From Saccharothrix syringae (lineage in GTDB: Bacteria > Actinomycetota > Actinomycetes > Mycobacteriales > Pseudonocardiaceae), in assembly GCF_009498035.1 (NCBI RefSeq), contig NZ_CP034550.1:6262001-6326000 (forward strand): DNA of 64,000 nt, in the 5' to 3' direction. Shown one piece after another: positions 35,722-44,359 of the stretch. The notes below the pieces were generated by a model, which saw only the letters and a list, made by a program, of their open reading frames with translations, did not search any database and was not told the DNA's origin. The first letter of the stretch is position 1. Every line of letters starts with the position of its first letter. Both the position numbers and the translations under genes were made by a program.

Positions 35722-36267
35722 GTGTCGATCACCGCCGCGCTGCGTCCGACCACCCGCCCGCGCTGGATCACCCCGTACGACGCCAGCCGCTGCTACCTGC
35801 TCCCCGACACCGTCGAGTGCAACATCCCGCGCCGGGGCGCGGCCGGCGAGTGCGGCGCCTGGGACTGGGCCCGCGGGCACCTGGTCGAGCTGCACTTCCG
35901 GCTGGGCGGCGCGCCGGCGGCCCTGTACTACCGCGACCTGGTGGCCCCTCACCCGCACGACGCCCTCGGCGTCGCGCCGCACCTGCCGGTCGGCGTCGAG
36001 GTCACCGCCCGACTGCGTACTCGCGAGGACCGGCTGGTCACCGTCGTCTCCCGTGTCGAGTCCGCTCCCCACGGCCCGCGCGGCGACCACTGGCAGGTCA
36101 CCGTCGACGGCGAGATCCCCACCGATGCCGACGACCCGGCCTTGCACGGCGAGCACCGCTACCCGCCGTCGCTGCCGTTCCTGGCATTCCTGGTCGACCT
36201 GCACCTGCAACGCACCTCGCCGCGCCCGACCGCGCCGGCGATCACGCTGCGTAACCACCCTGCGTGA
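35722..36267 (+). CDS. Hypothetical protein, 181 residues
   Basis: GTG 35722 follows a perfect AGGAGGTG site (35712-35719). The protein opens RWITPYDASRCYLLPDTVEC and has CGAWDWARGHLVELHFRLGG. A beta-rich middle follows (GVEVTARLRTREDRLVTVVS), and the end is leucine-rich (LPFLAFLVDLHLQR). It lacks a signal or membrane segment. No family recognised. It starts the second block of the plasmid-like module and probably forms a unit with the small frame at 36299. Confidence 0.65.
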   Translation: MSITAALRPTTRPRWITPYDASRCYLLPDTVECNIPRRGAAGECGAWDWARGHLVELHFRLGGAPAALYYRDLVAPHPHDALGVAPHLPVGVEVTARLRTREDRLVTVVSRVESAPHGPRGDHWQVTVDGEIPTDADDPALHGEHRYPPSLPFLAFLVDLHLQRTSPRPTAPAITLRNHPA

Positions 36268-36298
36268 CCGGCCCCTCACCCTCGAACGCGGAGCCGTC

Positions 36299-36508
36299 AT
36301 GCCTCCCGTACCGACACCGCGCCCCTGCCCGAACTCGCCCACCGACCACACCATAACCGGCGAGCCGCAGCCCGTGGATGACGCCGCCGTCGACGACGCC
36401 CTGCTCGACCTGCGCCGCCGGCAGATGGTTCGCCGGGCGTGCCTCCACAGGAGGGTGAACCAGCCGCCCGTGATGTGCGACCACCGGCCGCCACACGACC
36501 TGCGGTGA
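36299..36508 (+). CDS. Possible small protein, 69 residues
   Basis: A frame from ATG 36299, 31 bases after the preceding stop and behind GGAG. It is Pro-rich at the start and has a helix (DDAAVDDALLDLRRRQMVRR) followed by a Cys/His-containing tail (ACLHRRVNQPPVMCDHRPPH) that could bind a metal. A long hairpin follows. Coding status is plausible from position and composition but not certain. Confidence 0.4.
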   Translation: MPPVPTPRPCPNSPTDHTITGEPQPVDDAAVDDALLDLRRRQMVRRACLHRRVNQPPVMCDHRPPHDLR

Positions 36509-36563
36509 GCACCTGGATGGTCCTGCCTCGAAGCCAGTAGTGCCCAGGAACGGAACCCCGTCC

Positions 36564-36703
36564 GGTGGTGGTGCGTGGACGGGGACATGGCAGCGGGAAC
36601 GCCGCCACGCTCCAAGGGCGCCTTCGGCGTCGCTGCGCGAGGCTGCGCCCCCTTTCCGCGCGGTGGCGTTCCCGCTGGTGCCCCACCCGTCCACGCACCA
36701 CCA
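36564..36703 (+). repeat. Long intergenic hairpin before the gene at 36720
   Basis: An arm of about 40 bases (36564-36604, starting GGTGGTGGTGCGTGGACGGG) pairs with 36662-36703 (ending CCACGCACCACCACC) with few interruptions. Smaller stems lie in the apical region (GGGCGCC/GGCG). It ends only 17 bases before the start codon, covering the ribosome site region, so it could affect translation. Confidence 0.75.
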
Positions 36704-36719
36704 CCAGACGGGAGAACCC

Positions 36720-37106
36720 ATGCCTGTTTGCGGAAACCGCGGCCGTCACCCCGACGGCAAGCCGGTCGCACACGCCAGCGTCGACGCGGTGCGCGCCTGC
36801 TGCCTGGCCGACGAGGTCTGGGCGTGCCAATGGCTGGTTGCCCGCTTCAACCACGAGGACGGTGAGGAGTACGCCGCCGAGTGCGGCGGGCTGTCCTGGC
36901 ACCTGCCCGACAATCGCGGTCACACCTGCGAACACGGCCACGACCACATCCACGCCGACGTCCGCGAGCGCGAGGGCTGGGACTACGCCGCCGACCCGGA
37001 CGAAGCCGGCCTGCTGGCCGGCCGCGACGTCCACCCCGTGGCCATGAACGGCGGCGCCATCGAGATCAACCACCAGGCGATGCGCTACGCGGCCTCCTTC
37101 GCCTGA
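36720..37106 (+). CDS. Hypothetical protein, 128 residues, Cys/His-rich
   Basis: ATG 36720 lies 4 bases after GGAGAA-like sequence at the foot of the hairpin. It holds many potential metal ligands: MPVCGNRGRH, VRACCLADEVWACQ, AAECGGLSWH, NRGHTCEHGHDHIHADVRER. A His/Cys cluster (residues about 68-80) stands out. The C-terminal third contains GGAIEINHQAMRYAASFA. No known domain; a zinc-binding structural role is possible. Confidence 0.6.
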   Translation: MPVCGNRGRHPDGKPVAHASVDAVRACCLADEVWACQWLVARFNHEDGEEYAAECGGLSWHLPDNRGHTCEHGHDHIHADVREREGWDYAADPDEAGLLAGRDVHPVAMNGGAIEINHQAMRYAASFA

Positions 37107-37122
37107 CCCGGCACCCCAGCTC

Positions 37123-37166
37123 GGCGGCCGGTGACCCACCCACATGTCGGAGGGGCACCGGCCGCC
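37123..37166 (+). terminator. GC-rich stem-loop between genes
   Basis: GGCGGCCGGTG (37123-37133) pairs with CACCGGCCGCC (37156-37166), extended by CCC/GGG, between a stop at 37106 and a start at 37206. It belongs to the short class of stems seen before other genes of the module. Confidence 0.6.
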
Positions 37167-37205
37167 CTGTCGCGTCCTCACCGCCGACACCGAAAGGTCC
37201 CGATC

Positions 37206-37553
37206 ATGAAACCGACCAACTCCACCGACACCGTGGAACTCACCTTCGCCGACGGCCGCCGCATCGCCGTCCACACGATGATCGCGGATCGGGTCCGCGG
37301 CATCGACGCCGACGGCGACCTGCTCGTCCCGCTGGGTGAGCCGGACAACCCGATCCACCACGACGACGGCACCGAGTACCTCATCGCCCTGACCCCGTGC
37401 TGCCACGCCAGCGGCAAGGGCTCGGCCATGGCCGAGGGCGGCGTGGTCTGCCGCTCCTGCCACGACGAGGTCGACAGCAAGTACGCGGGTCCGGGCACCC
37501 TCGCCCTGGCCGTCACCGCCGCCACGCCCGAGCCGCCCAACGCGTCGGGGTGA
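37206..37553 (+). CDS. Hypothetical protein with a zinc-ribbon-like centre, 115 residues
   Basis: ATG 37206 is preceded by GAAAGG. The N-terminus is beta-rich (TVELTFADGRRIAVHTMIA), then ALTPCCHASGKGSAMAEGGV and CRSCHDEVDSKY give two Cys pairs about 20 residues apart, as in small zinc ribbons. The C-terminus is Ala/Thr/Pro-rich. It lies 65 bp before the Crp/Fnr gene and may be co-expressed with it. Function unknown. Confidence 0.6.
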   Translation: MKPTNSTDTVELTFADGRRIAVHTMIADRVRGIDADGDLLVPLGEPDNPIHHDDGTEYLIALTPCCHASGKGSAMAEGGVVCRSCHDEVDSKYAGPGTLALAVTAATPEPPNASG

Positions 37554-37618
37554 CCACCCCGCCGGATCACTGATCCGTACCCGCCCTCCGCGCCCGGCCG
37601 ACACACCAGGAGTCCACG

Positions 37619-38275
37619 ATGTCCACTACCGGCCTGCCCGCAGACAACCCGATCCTGTCCACCCTCGACGCCGTCGGCGAGACCTCCGAGTTCCCCCGCG
37701 GCCACGTGATCTTCTCCGAAGGCGAGCCGGGCGACCGGCTCTACGTCATCCGGTCCGGCAAGGTGAAGATCAGTCGCACCACGCCCGGTGGCCGGGAACA
37801 CCTGCTGGCCCTGTTCGGCCCGTCCGACATGTTCGGCGAGGTGTCGATCCACGACCCCGGCCCCCGAGGGTCCACCGCCACCACGGTGACCCAGGTGCAG
37901 GTGCTGAGCATCGACCGCCCCGCCCTGCGGCAGTGGATGGCCCACCGTCCGGAAATCTCCGAGCAGTTTCTGCGCGCCCTGGCGCGCAGGCTGCGCCGGA
38001 CCAACTCGATGCTGAGCGGGATGATCCTCAACGACGTGCCCGGCCGGCTGGCCAAGGCGTTGCTGGAACTGGCGGTGCGCTTCGGCAGCCAGGAGGCCGG
38101 GCTGCTGCGGGTCACCCACGACCTGACCCAGGAGGAGCTCGCCCAGCTGATCGGAGCCTCGCGCGAGACGGTGAACAAGGCCCTGGCCGACTTCACCCAC
38201 CGCGGCTGGCTGCGCCTGGAGGGCAGGACCGTGCTGATCCTGGACCCGGACCGCCTGGCCCGCCGGGCGAGTTGA
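37619..38275 (+). CDS. Crp/Fnr family transcription regulator (paralogue 1)
   Basis: The 218-residue protein starts at ATG 37619. The cyclic-nucleotide-binding fold is clear: [60 protein letters not shown]. It lacks the exact cAMP ligand signature, so the effector is unknown. The long helix ([20 protein letters not shown]) leads to a winged helix with [20 protein letters not shown], the Crp recognition helix region. It is very similar to the protein at 56878, so the two probably arose by duplication within this module. Confidence 0.92.
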   Translation: MSTTGLPADNPILSTLDAVGETSEFPRGHVIFSEGEPGDRLYVIRSGKVKISRTTPGGREHLLALFGPSDMFGEVSIHDPGPRGSTATTVTQVQVLSIDRPALRQWMAHRPEISEQFLRALARRLRRTNSMLSGMILNDVPGRLAKALLELAVRFGSQEAGLLRVTHDLTQEELAQLIGASRETVNKALADFTHRGWLRLEGRTVLILDPDRLARRAS

Positions 38276-38512
38276 CCGGCCCCGCACAGCTGCAGCAGCA
38301 CCAGCGGGACCCCGGTGTGGCCCTCACCCGACTCCCGGGCACCCCCGAGCAGCGCGGGCTCGGCCGAGTCGGGAACGTGCCGGCGAGGCCTTCGACCGGC
38401 TCGCGCGACACCGCGGCAGCTCCCGGACGAGGCCCCGACATGGGGTGTCCGACCCCCTCAGCCCTGGTACTCCGGGCCGACCCCGAACAACATCACCTCT
38501 GGGGAGTTCGTC

Positions 38513-39994
38513 ATGTCCACCGTCCACACCGTGTCCCTGCGTGGCCTGACCGGCCAGGTGTCCACCCTCACCGCCACTGCCGGCGACGGCCCGCCCGAGA
38601 TCCTGCTCACCGGCGGCAACGGCCGCGGCCAGCGCGAGCTGCGCGACCGGGTGCACGCGGCCCTGGCCAACTCCGGCCGGCCGAACCGGAACCGGCGCAT
38701 CGAGGTGCACCTGGGCTCACCGGAGGCCGCGCCCCAGGCCGCCGCCGTGGCCGTCGCGGCGCTCTGCGCCATCCTGGGCGTCCCCGCGCGGCGGCTGGCC
38801 GGCACCGCGGTGCTCGGCGAGGTCGGTCTGGACGGCAGCCTGCGCCCCACCCGCGGCGTGCTGCCCGCCGTGCAGGCCGTGCGCGCGCACGGCCTGCACC
38901 GGGTGATCGTGCCCGCCGACGCCCTGGGCCAGGCCGTGCTCGTCGACGGCGTCGAGGTGCTCGGCGCGCACACGCTGAGCGAGGTGGCCGACTGGCTGCG
39001 CGGCACCGACACCGCCCTGCACCGGCCCGGCGTGCCCGCCGGCTTCGTCGCCGAGACCCCACAGCCGCCGGGGCGGGCGCTGACCGCCCCGGCGCTGCGG
39101 GCGGTGGAAGTCGCCGCCGCCGGCGGGCACCACCTGCTGCTCGACGCCGCCGAGGGCGCGGGCGCGCTGCTGGTCGCGCAGTGGCTGCACCAGCTGCTGC
39201 CCGACCTGACCCCCGACCAGCAGCTCCAGCTCGCCGCGATCCGGTCGTTGACCGGCCCGCGCGAGGACGGCGCGATCCTGACCGCCACGGCGCCGATGGT
39301 GACCGCCCACCACAGCGACTCGCTCGCCGCCCTGGTCGGCGGCAGCGTGCCCGGCGCGGTCAGCCGCGCCCACCACGGCGTGCTGGTGGCCTGCGACCTC
39401 GACCGTTTCACACCCCTCGCGCTCGAGACGTTGCGCCGGGCACTGCTGGACCGGCAAGTCCGGTTGGCCCATGGCGGGCACGAGTTGCGCTACCCGGCCC
39501 TCGGCCAGCTGTTCGCCACCTGCATTCGCACCCCTGGGCCGCGGGCCCGGCTTGCCCCGGTGCTGCTGGACGTCCTGGACATCCGGCTCCGGCTCGCCTC
39601 CTCCCGGGCTGTGATGCTCCCGCCCGAGGACGATCGGGACCGGATCGGGCGCGTCCGCGCCCACTCCCGCGCCCGTGTCCTGCGCGCACGGGCCCGCGCC
39701 GCGACCCGCTGGAGTCAGGCCGCGTCCGGCTCCGACACCGTGTTCACCAACGCGACCGTGCCCGAGGAGGTACTGCACTCCCGGCCGTTGCCCGCTGCGG
39801 TGGACGCCCCGATCCACCACGCCCTACGGATCGGGGCGCTGTCCCACCGCGGCGCCGACGCCGTGCTGCGGATGGCCTGGACCGCGGCCGACCTCGACGG
39901 CCTCACCCCGCCGGCGCGCCGCCACGTCGAGCAGGCGCTGGCGCTGCGGCAGGCGACTCCCACGCGGTCCGCGACCGTTCCGGAGGTGCGGTGA
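38513..39994 (+). CDS. ComM/YifB (Mg-chelatase ChlI)-like protein without a Walker A motif
   Basis: 493 residues from ATG 38513, behind GGGGAG. Residues 1-165 match the ChlI/Lon-like domain of ComM: VSLRGLTGQVSTLTATAGDG, RIEVHLGSPEAAPQAAAVAV, LAGTAVLGEVGLDGSLRPTR, GVLPAVQAVRAHGLHRVIVP. The next block should contain a Walker A GPPGxGKT; instead it reads GGHHLLLDAAEGAGALLVAQ with no Lys, and Walker B is degenerate (GVLVACDLDRFTP). The C-terminal helices match ComM (ALSHRGADAVLRMAWTAADL). ComM is a branch-migration helicase in transformation; here ATP hydrolysis is unlikely, so a structural or regulatory role is inferred. The stop overlaps the next ATG (TGATG). Confidence 0.78.
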   Translation: MSTVHTVSLRGLTGQVSTLTATAGDGPPEILLTGGNGRGQRELRDRVHAALANSGRPNRNRRIEVHLGSPEAAPQAAAVAVAALCAILGVPARRLAGTAVLGEVGLDGSLRPTRGVLPAVQAVRAHGLHRVIVPADALGQAVLVDGVEVLGAHTLSEVADWLRGTDTALHRPGVPAGFVAETPQPPGRALTAPALRAVEVAAAGGHHLLLDAAEGAGALLVAQWLHQLLPDLTPDQQLQLAAIRSLTGPREDGAILTATAPMVTAHHSDSLAALVGGSVPGAVSRAHHGVLVACDLDRFTPLALETLRRALLDRQVRLAHGGHELRYPALGQLFATCIRTPGPRARLAPVLLDVLDIRLRLASSRAVMLPPEDDRDRIGRVRAHSRARVLRARARAATRWSQAASGSDTVFTNATVPEEVLHSRPLPAAVDAPIHHALRIGALSHRGADAVLRMAWTAADLDGLTPPARRHVEQALALRQATPTRSATVPEVR

Positions 39995-40551
39995 TGCCCG
40001 GCCCCGTGTCCGCGTTCGTCCCGCCCTACCGGGAGCTGCACGTGCGCGATGTCGGCGACCTGGGCAACGCGTTGATCGGCGGCGGTCTGCGCCGCGAGTT
40101 CGAACAGCAGGTCCGCGCCCGGCTGCCCGAGCCGATGATGAAGGGCGTCACCCGCTGCTGGACCGACTGGTCACAGGTCTGGGTGGTGCAGTGCGGCGGG
40201 GACACGCGCAACAACCGCGTCGTGCTCGCCGGGCGACAGCCGCAGACCACGGTCGAGATCACCCTGCCCTACCTGCACCACTACCAGGTGCGCACCCCGC
40301 TGTCGGACACCGACCGGGTGTTGACAGCGCTGCAAGCCGCCTACCCGCCCGGCACGCCCACCCGTGCGCTGGCCGACGCCCTCGTCGGTGTGCTCACCGC
40401 CTGGGCGCACCACCGGCGCGAACACCACACCGGGGTGCCACTGGCCCAGATCGACCGGGCGATCGCCGAACCGCTGCGACCGCTGTTGGCCACCTGGCTG
40501 TACGGCGACGAGATCACCGCCACCGTCGACGCGCAGTGGCGGCTGCGCTGA
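39994..40551 (+). CDS. Hypothetical protein coupled to the ComM-like protein, 185 residues
   Basis: ATG 39994 shares one base with the stop of the ComM-like gene and has GGAGG 7 bases upstream. The protein has FVPPYRELHVRDVGDLGNAL, then WTDWSQVWVVQCGGDTRNNR, TVEITLPYLHHYQVRTPLSD and a helical C-terminus with HHRREHHTGVPLAQIDRAIA. No catalytic motif or family recognised. Coupling suggests a shared task with the ComM-like partner. Confidence 0.65.
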   Translation: MPGPVSAFVPPYRELHVRDVGDLGNALIGGGLRREFEQQVRARLPEPMMKGVTRCWTDWSQVWVVQCGGDTRNNRVVLAGRQPQTTVEITLPYLHHYQVRTPLSDTDRVLTALQAAYPPGTPTRALADALVGVLTAWAHHRREHHTGVPLAQIDRAIAEPLRPLLATWLYGDEITATVDAQWRLR

Positions 40552-40606
40552 CGCTGCGACAACACCCGCCGGCGCAGACGTGGCCCTGAGATGACGGGCG
40601 GCCCTT

Positions 40607-40718
40607 GGGCGGTGGGGCGGTCGCACTCTGCGCCGGCGGGGGGTCGGAGGCAAGCCCGAAAGGCAGTGCTTGCCCCCTTCCTCCGCCGCCGGCACACGAC
40701 GAGTGCGCCCCACCACCC
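40607..40718 (+). repeat. Long intergenic hairpin, family A (copy 2)
   Basis: Outer arms GGTGGGGCGGTCGCACTC (40611-40628) and GAGTGCGCCCCACCACC (40701-40717) pair. The middle stem joins 40632-40655 with 40668-40693 and carries GGAGGCAAGC / GCTTGCCCCC. It lies about 95 bp before the gene at 40813. Confidence 0.83.
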
Positions 40719-40812
40719 ACAGCCGCCCGGCCTCGACCGGACCGGGTTGGTCGAACCCGACGACCCCGACAACCACGGTGCCGGATCCGGTGCCGAAAGG
40801 ACGTGAAACCCC

Positions 40813-41271
40813 ATGCAGGAGATCCGGACACTGGCCGCGCCGGGCATCGCCGCCGACGCCGCCCGCGCCGCTCAGGACAGTTACCGACGCTCCGCCGCCG
40901 TTGCCACCCTCATCGGCATTCCCCGCACCCCGGTCCTGGAGCGTGAGGCCCGGGAGGAAGCCGCGGGGGAGGCGATCACCGTCGCCGTCGACGGCGTGTT
41001 CGGCCACGACACCATCGAGTACGCGGCCATGCTGTTCATCGCTGTACGCACCCGCAACCACGGCGTCAACGGCGCGCAACTGGCCCGCGCCCACCTGGAG
41101 GCGATCGGCGCACCACCCCCTCCCGACCGCGCCGAGTTCATGGCCGGGCAGATCCACACCCTGGCCGAGATCCTGGAGACCTCCGGAGTGGACCTGCTCG
41201 ACCAGGGCCGCACCGTGACCCAGTTGCGCGTCTATGCCCACACCTTCCACCCGCAAGGACGGGACACGTGA
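40813..41271 (+). CDS. Hypothetical helical protein, 152 residues
   Basis: Starts at ATG 40813 behind GAAAGG. It is largely alpha-helical: GIAADAARAAQDSYRRSAAV, LEREAREEAAGEAITVAVDG, NGAQLARAHLEAIG and QIHTLAEILETSGVDLLDQG. No signal, membrane segment or metal motif is visible. First of three genes in a row, all of unknown function. Confidence 0.6.
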   Translation: MQEIRTLAAPGIAADAARAAQDSYRRSAAVATLIGIPRTPVLEREAREEAAGEAITVAVDGVFGHDTIEYAAMLFIAVRTRNHGVNGAQLARAHLEAIGAPPPPDRAEFMAGQIHTLAEILETSGVDLLDQGRTVTQLRVYAHTFHPQGRDT

Positions 41272-41395
41272 CCGCCCCCGCCGCGCCAGGGACGAACGGC
41301 ACCGGCTCTCCCCGCGTCCCCGTCCCGGCGCCCCGGCGGTGGCCCGACTGCGGCACGCGGCCCACGGCTGCGCGCGACGCCCGCCAGGCGGGTGC

Positions 41396-41968
41396 ATGAC
41401 AACCGTGGACGCGCACACCGTGCCTCTCGACGTCCCCGACCAGCCCTTCGGACGCGCCGTCTGCCATGTCTCGCCGAGCGTCGCAGTCGAGTTCGACATC
41501 CTCGGGCGCTACCTGTTCGGCGACCTGGACATGGCCCATGTCCGGATCCGCTCCATGACCGGTCCGTGGGGCGTGGTGGGAGAAACACTACGGGTGCGGT
41601 GGGGTGCCCTCGACGACATCACCACCACCAGCGGCCGGGAGATCACGCCGGTGGACCTCACCCCACCGCAGCTGCGGCAACCGGCACCACACCAGCCGCT
41701 CCCCGTGGCCCGAACCGACGCCCGCGGCCCGATCGCCGACCGCAACGTACTCGAACTGCTGTGGCTGGGCTCCTGCATCACCACGGCCAAGCACGACCCC
41801 GTTCGCCGAGCCGACCTGCGCACCTCGCTCGCCAACCGGCGAGCGGCACTGAGCCTGTCCCTCGGCACCCCGCCCGAGCACATCGACGGACTCGGCTACA
41901 CCAGCGCGCAGTGGATGCGCGCCACCCGCCCGACCAGCTACCCGTCCACAGGGGGCCTAGCACCATGA
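41396..41968 (+). CDS. Hypothetical protein, 190 residues
   Basis: ATG 41396 is chosen as the start of the conserved-looking part (TVDAHTVPLDVPDQPFGRAV). It contains DILGRYLFGDLDMAHVRIRS and VLELLWLGSCITTAKHDPVR. The end, LGYTSAQWMRATRPTSYPS, reaches into the next gene, whose ATG overlaps the stop by 4 bp. This coupling suggests that the two proteins are made together. Family unknown. Confidence 0.6.
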   Translation: MTTVDAHTVPLDVPDQPFGRAVCHVSPSVAVEFDILGRYLFGDLDMAHVRIRSMTGPWGVVGETLRVRWGALDDITTTSGREITPVDLTPPQLRQPAPHQPLPVARTDARGPIADRNVLELLWLGSCITTAKHDPVRRADLRTSLANRRAALSLSLGTPPEHIDGLGYTSAQWMRATRPTSYPSTGGLAP

Positions 41969-42603
41969 CCACCCGCACCGCGCCCGGCCACGACAGCACA
42001 ACCGACCTGCCGGGCTCCGAGGTGAACACCGCCACGAACGTCCTGTTCAGCCACGGATTCGGCAAGGTCTTCACGTCCGTCGGTGCATCCTTCGACAGCA
42101 TGCAGTGGGCCGAGGAGGAGATCGAGACCGCCCGCCGCCGGCACCCGGCACACGCCGACCGGATCCACCACAGCTTCCTGCTGCTGTCGGCCAACCCGGA
42201 CCTCACGCGGCTGGCCGACAGCGAGACGGTCTACCGCGCGCACTGCCGCGAACTGCTCGACCGGGTCGCGGCCGGCGCCGACACCCGACCGGGCACCGCG
42301 GCCGAGGTGTGCTGCGCACTGCTGCACACCAGCCTGCTGACACCGCTGACCTCGGCGGCCACGGGCCTGTGCCTGCGGATGTGGCAGGCCGCGGGCCTGC
42401 CCGAGATCCCGGGATTCGCCGAGGCCGGTCGCCACCACGAGGCCCTGGAAGGCTCGCTCATCGACGAGCACGAGCGCCTCGCCCGCCGCAAGCTCACCGT
42501 TCCCGGCCGCCGCCTCGGGGCCATCCGGTGCAGCGGACGCCACAACAACCAGGACGTCGACTGCGTCTACGCGCCGACCGGCCGGCTCGCCATTGAGCTC
42601 TGA
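41965..42603 (+). CDS. Hypothetical protein, 212 residues
   Basis: The ATG at 41965 overlaps the stop of the gene before. Features: LFSHGFGKVFTSVGASFDSM, a helical centre (EEEIETARRRHPAHADRIHH), AAEVCCALLHTSLLTPLTSA, and a C-terminal part with GAIRCSGRHNNQDVDCVYAP, where two Cys and a His could form a site. It ends the three-gene group and is followed by a complex hairpin. Confidence 0.6.
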   Translation: MTTRTAPGHDSTTDLPGSEVNTATNVLFSHGFGKVFTSVGASFDSMQWAEEEIETARRRHPAHADRIHHSFLLLSANPDLTRLADSETVYRAHCRELLDRVAAGADTRPGTAAEVCCALLHTSLLTPLTSAATGLCLRMWQAAGLPEIPGFAEAGRHHEALEGSLIDEHERLARRKLTVPGRRLGAIRCSGRHNNQDVDCVYAPTGRLAIEL

Positions 42604-42678
42604 GCACGAGGCCGACGGCGACGCCTGTCGGGAGCGCGGTGGGGTCGGTGGAGGGAGAGCCGTGGAGCGGGCGCGGCC

Positions 42679-42823
42679 GGGGCTGTCGCTCCGCGCGAAG
42701 CCGATCAGACCGCGGCCGGGTCCGCGGCGATGAACCCGGCCCGAAAAGCACGGGCCGGAACCCCCGCCGCCCCCTGCGGGGCCCGGCCACGGCCTGATGT
42801 CCGGCACGCGGAGCGACAGCCCC
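42679..42823 (+). repeat. Complex intergenic hairpin, family C
   Basis: A perfect 17-bp closing stem, GGGGCTGTCGCTCCGCG (42679-42695) with 42807-42823, encloses further stems such as CCCGGCCCG/CGGGCCGG. The left arm segment GGCCGGGGCTGTCGCTC and GCCGATCAG recur near 57657-57689. It lies 73 bp before the DUF4326 gene. Confidence 0.75.
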
Positions 42824-42895
42824 TCAAGGCCGAACCCGCCCGGTGAGCGCTTGCCCGGCGGGCGAGGTCGAGCCCGCACGGTAAAGGAGCACGAG

Positions 42896-43222
42896 TTGGC
42901 ACATCCGCTGGTCGTCCACCGGAGGTACGCCCGGTACGACGTCTACATCGGCCGGGGATCGAAGTGGGGTAACCCCTTCGTCATCGGCATCGACGGTACC
43001 CGCAACGAGGTCTGCGATCTCTACGAGCAGTGGCTGCCCGACCAGCCGGAGTTGATGGCCGCGCTCGGCGAGCTGACCGAGAAGACCCTCGGGTGCTCCT
43101 GCGCACCGGACCGTTGCCACGGCGACCTCCTGGCGCACCTGGCGGCCCGCGTGCCCGTGCCCAGCCCGTGGGGAGATGCGGTTCCCGCCGGTGGGCTCAC
43201 CGCGGCCATGGCGCCGTTCTGA
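42896..43222 (+). CDS. DUF4326 family protein
   Basis: TTG 42896 is preferred because AAAGGAG ends 8 bases before it and homologous sequence begins there. The 108-residue protein has the DUF4326 signature: YDVYIGRGSKWGNPFVIG near the start, LYEQWL, LTEKTLGCSCAPDRCHGDLL with its Cys/His group, then LAHLAARV. These proteins are common in phages and plasmids; their biochemical role is unknown. A terminator-like stem follows. Confidence 0.85.
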   Translation: MAHPLVVHRRYARYDVYIGRGSKWGNPFVIGIDGTRNEVCDLYEQWLPDQPELMAALGELTEKTLGCSCAPDRCHGDLLAHLAARVPVPSPWGDAVPAGGLTAAMAPF

Positions 43223-43235
43223 CCCGTTCGTCGCA

Positions 43236-43264
43236 GCGGTGGGCCGGATGTCTCGGCCCACCGC
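43236..43264 (+). terminator. Stem-loop after the DUF4326 gene
   Basis: GCGGTGGGCCG (43236-43246) pairs perfectly with CGGCCCACCGC (43254-43264) around GATGTCT, 14 bases after the stop. A second stem near 43427-43455 (AGCGGGCTGG with CCGGCCCGCT, then TT) precedes the Mom-like pseudogene. The bases between hold no supported gene. Confidence 0.7.
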
Positions 43265-43543
43265 GTCCGGTTCGGGGCGTCGGTTCCCGACGCGGTCACG
43301 ACGCTGGCCACCAGGCAGACCTCCGCCGTCCGACGCCAGCGTGATCACTGTTGCCGCGGTCGGGGCCTACTGCCAGCAGCACCGGCAACTCCTGTCCATC
43401 CCCGGCCACCTCTGACCACCTGAATGAGCGGGCTGGTGCTTCCTCGCCGGCCCGCTTTCAGACCCCGGTCGGGTGTCACGCCCCCTAGCGCCCGGCCAGG
43501 GTTCTCCCTGTCCACTCCGAACAGCACAGGACAAGGAGAGCCG

Positions 43544-43890
43544 GTGCCAATCCGGACGCAACGCTGACACTTCGGCACACCGAGGTGGCGCCCAGCAGAC
43601 GAAGCAGGCTTCGTTCCCGACCGGTACGAGGTCGTTCCCATCTCTAACAACACCGCAGCCAGCTACATCCGCCTGCACTACTACGCCAAGACCCTACCGA
43701 GCACGACCTACCGGTACGGCCTGCTCGACCACCACGCCGGCCAGCCGCGACTGGTCGGCGCGGCCACTCTCGGCGTGCCGATGAGCGAGAAGGTCCTCAC
43801 CAATCCCTTCCCCGGCCTGACCCCTACGAGGAAAGTCTGGAATTCAACCGGCTCGTCCTGGCCCAGGACGTGCCGGGGAACGGGGATTCC
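43544..43890 (+). pseudogene. Mom-like DNA-modification protein, part 1 of 3
   Basis: GTG 43544 behind AAGGAGA starts MPIRTQR, then meets TGA 43565, probably a former TGG (Trp). The frame resumes with PRWRPADEAGFVPDRYEVVP and goes through SYIRLHYYAKTLPSTTYRYG, then AATLGVPMSEKVLTNPFPGL. Near 43830 one base is missing and the next frame continues YEESLEFNRLVLAQDVPGNG then DS at 43890. This is the acyltransferase-like fold of the Mom family, which modifies adenine in phage DNA. The natural next residues (WFCARVF) are found at 50611. The gene thus carries a nonsense change, a frameshift and two insertions. Confidence 0.75.
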
Positions 43891-43948
43891 GCGCAGTGAT
43901 GTACACGATGCATCAGCAGTCGTACCCTTGATCAAGGCTTGCCTGGCT

Positions 43949-44359
43949 TTACTCTACGATCGTTGTATCCTCACGAGCCAGCTCTTCGCTGAAAAATTCG
44001 ATTGTCTCCAACCGGGTGCCATCTGGGCGGGTCTCGATTGTCCTCCTCTTCACGACCCCCCTCGAGACTCGCCGCGAAGTCGATCTCCTCTCGATGCGGA
44101 AACGCTTGGGCATCTCCTCGTCCAAGGTTTCCTCGATAACTTCAGCGGAGACCTGCGCTTGCCCCCTGCTGACCCAAGCAGCAGTTCCGCCACTTGCGAC
44201 GGTGGCGACCGCTACTGCCACCCAAGCGATCGGATTGCTGACGAGCGCCGTTGCGATATTCACCGCAACACCGACCGCTGTGGTGAGAGTTGCGGTTAAC
44301 ATGCCGGAGAGCAGTGGCCGCCCACGAAACCGTCGTAGTTGCCGAGGGGAGTCGGTCAC
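43949..44359 (-). CDS. Small membrane protein coupled to the pentapeptide/TPR protein
   Basis: 136 residues from ATG 44359, overlapping the stop of the upstream gene by 4 bp. Residues about 20-65 are hydrophobic (LLSGMLTATLTTAVGVAVNI, NPIAWVAVAVATVASGGTAA), enough for two membrane helices. The C-terminal 70 residues are strongly charged (EETLDEEMPKRFRIERRSTS, VVKRRTIETRPDGTRL) and probably cytoplasmic. Coupling and shared membrane location suggest that it works with the pentapeptide/TPR protein. Confidence 0.65.
   Translation of the reverse strand: MTDSPRQLRRFRGRPLLSGMLTATLTTAVGVAVNIATALVSNPIAWVAVAVATVASGGTAAWVSRGQAQVSAEVIEETLDEEMPKRFRIERRSTSRRVSRGVVKRRTIETRPDGTRLETIEFFSEELAREDTTIVE

Noticed and set aside
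37933..40551. An open frame of 872 codons overlapping the Crp/Fnr and ComM-like genes
   Set aside because: Arg/Pro/Ala-rich shadow translation of high-GC DNA; only its last 185 codons, from ATG 39994, behave like a gene.
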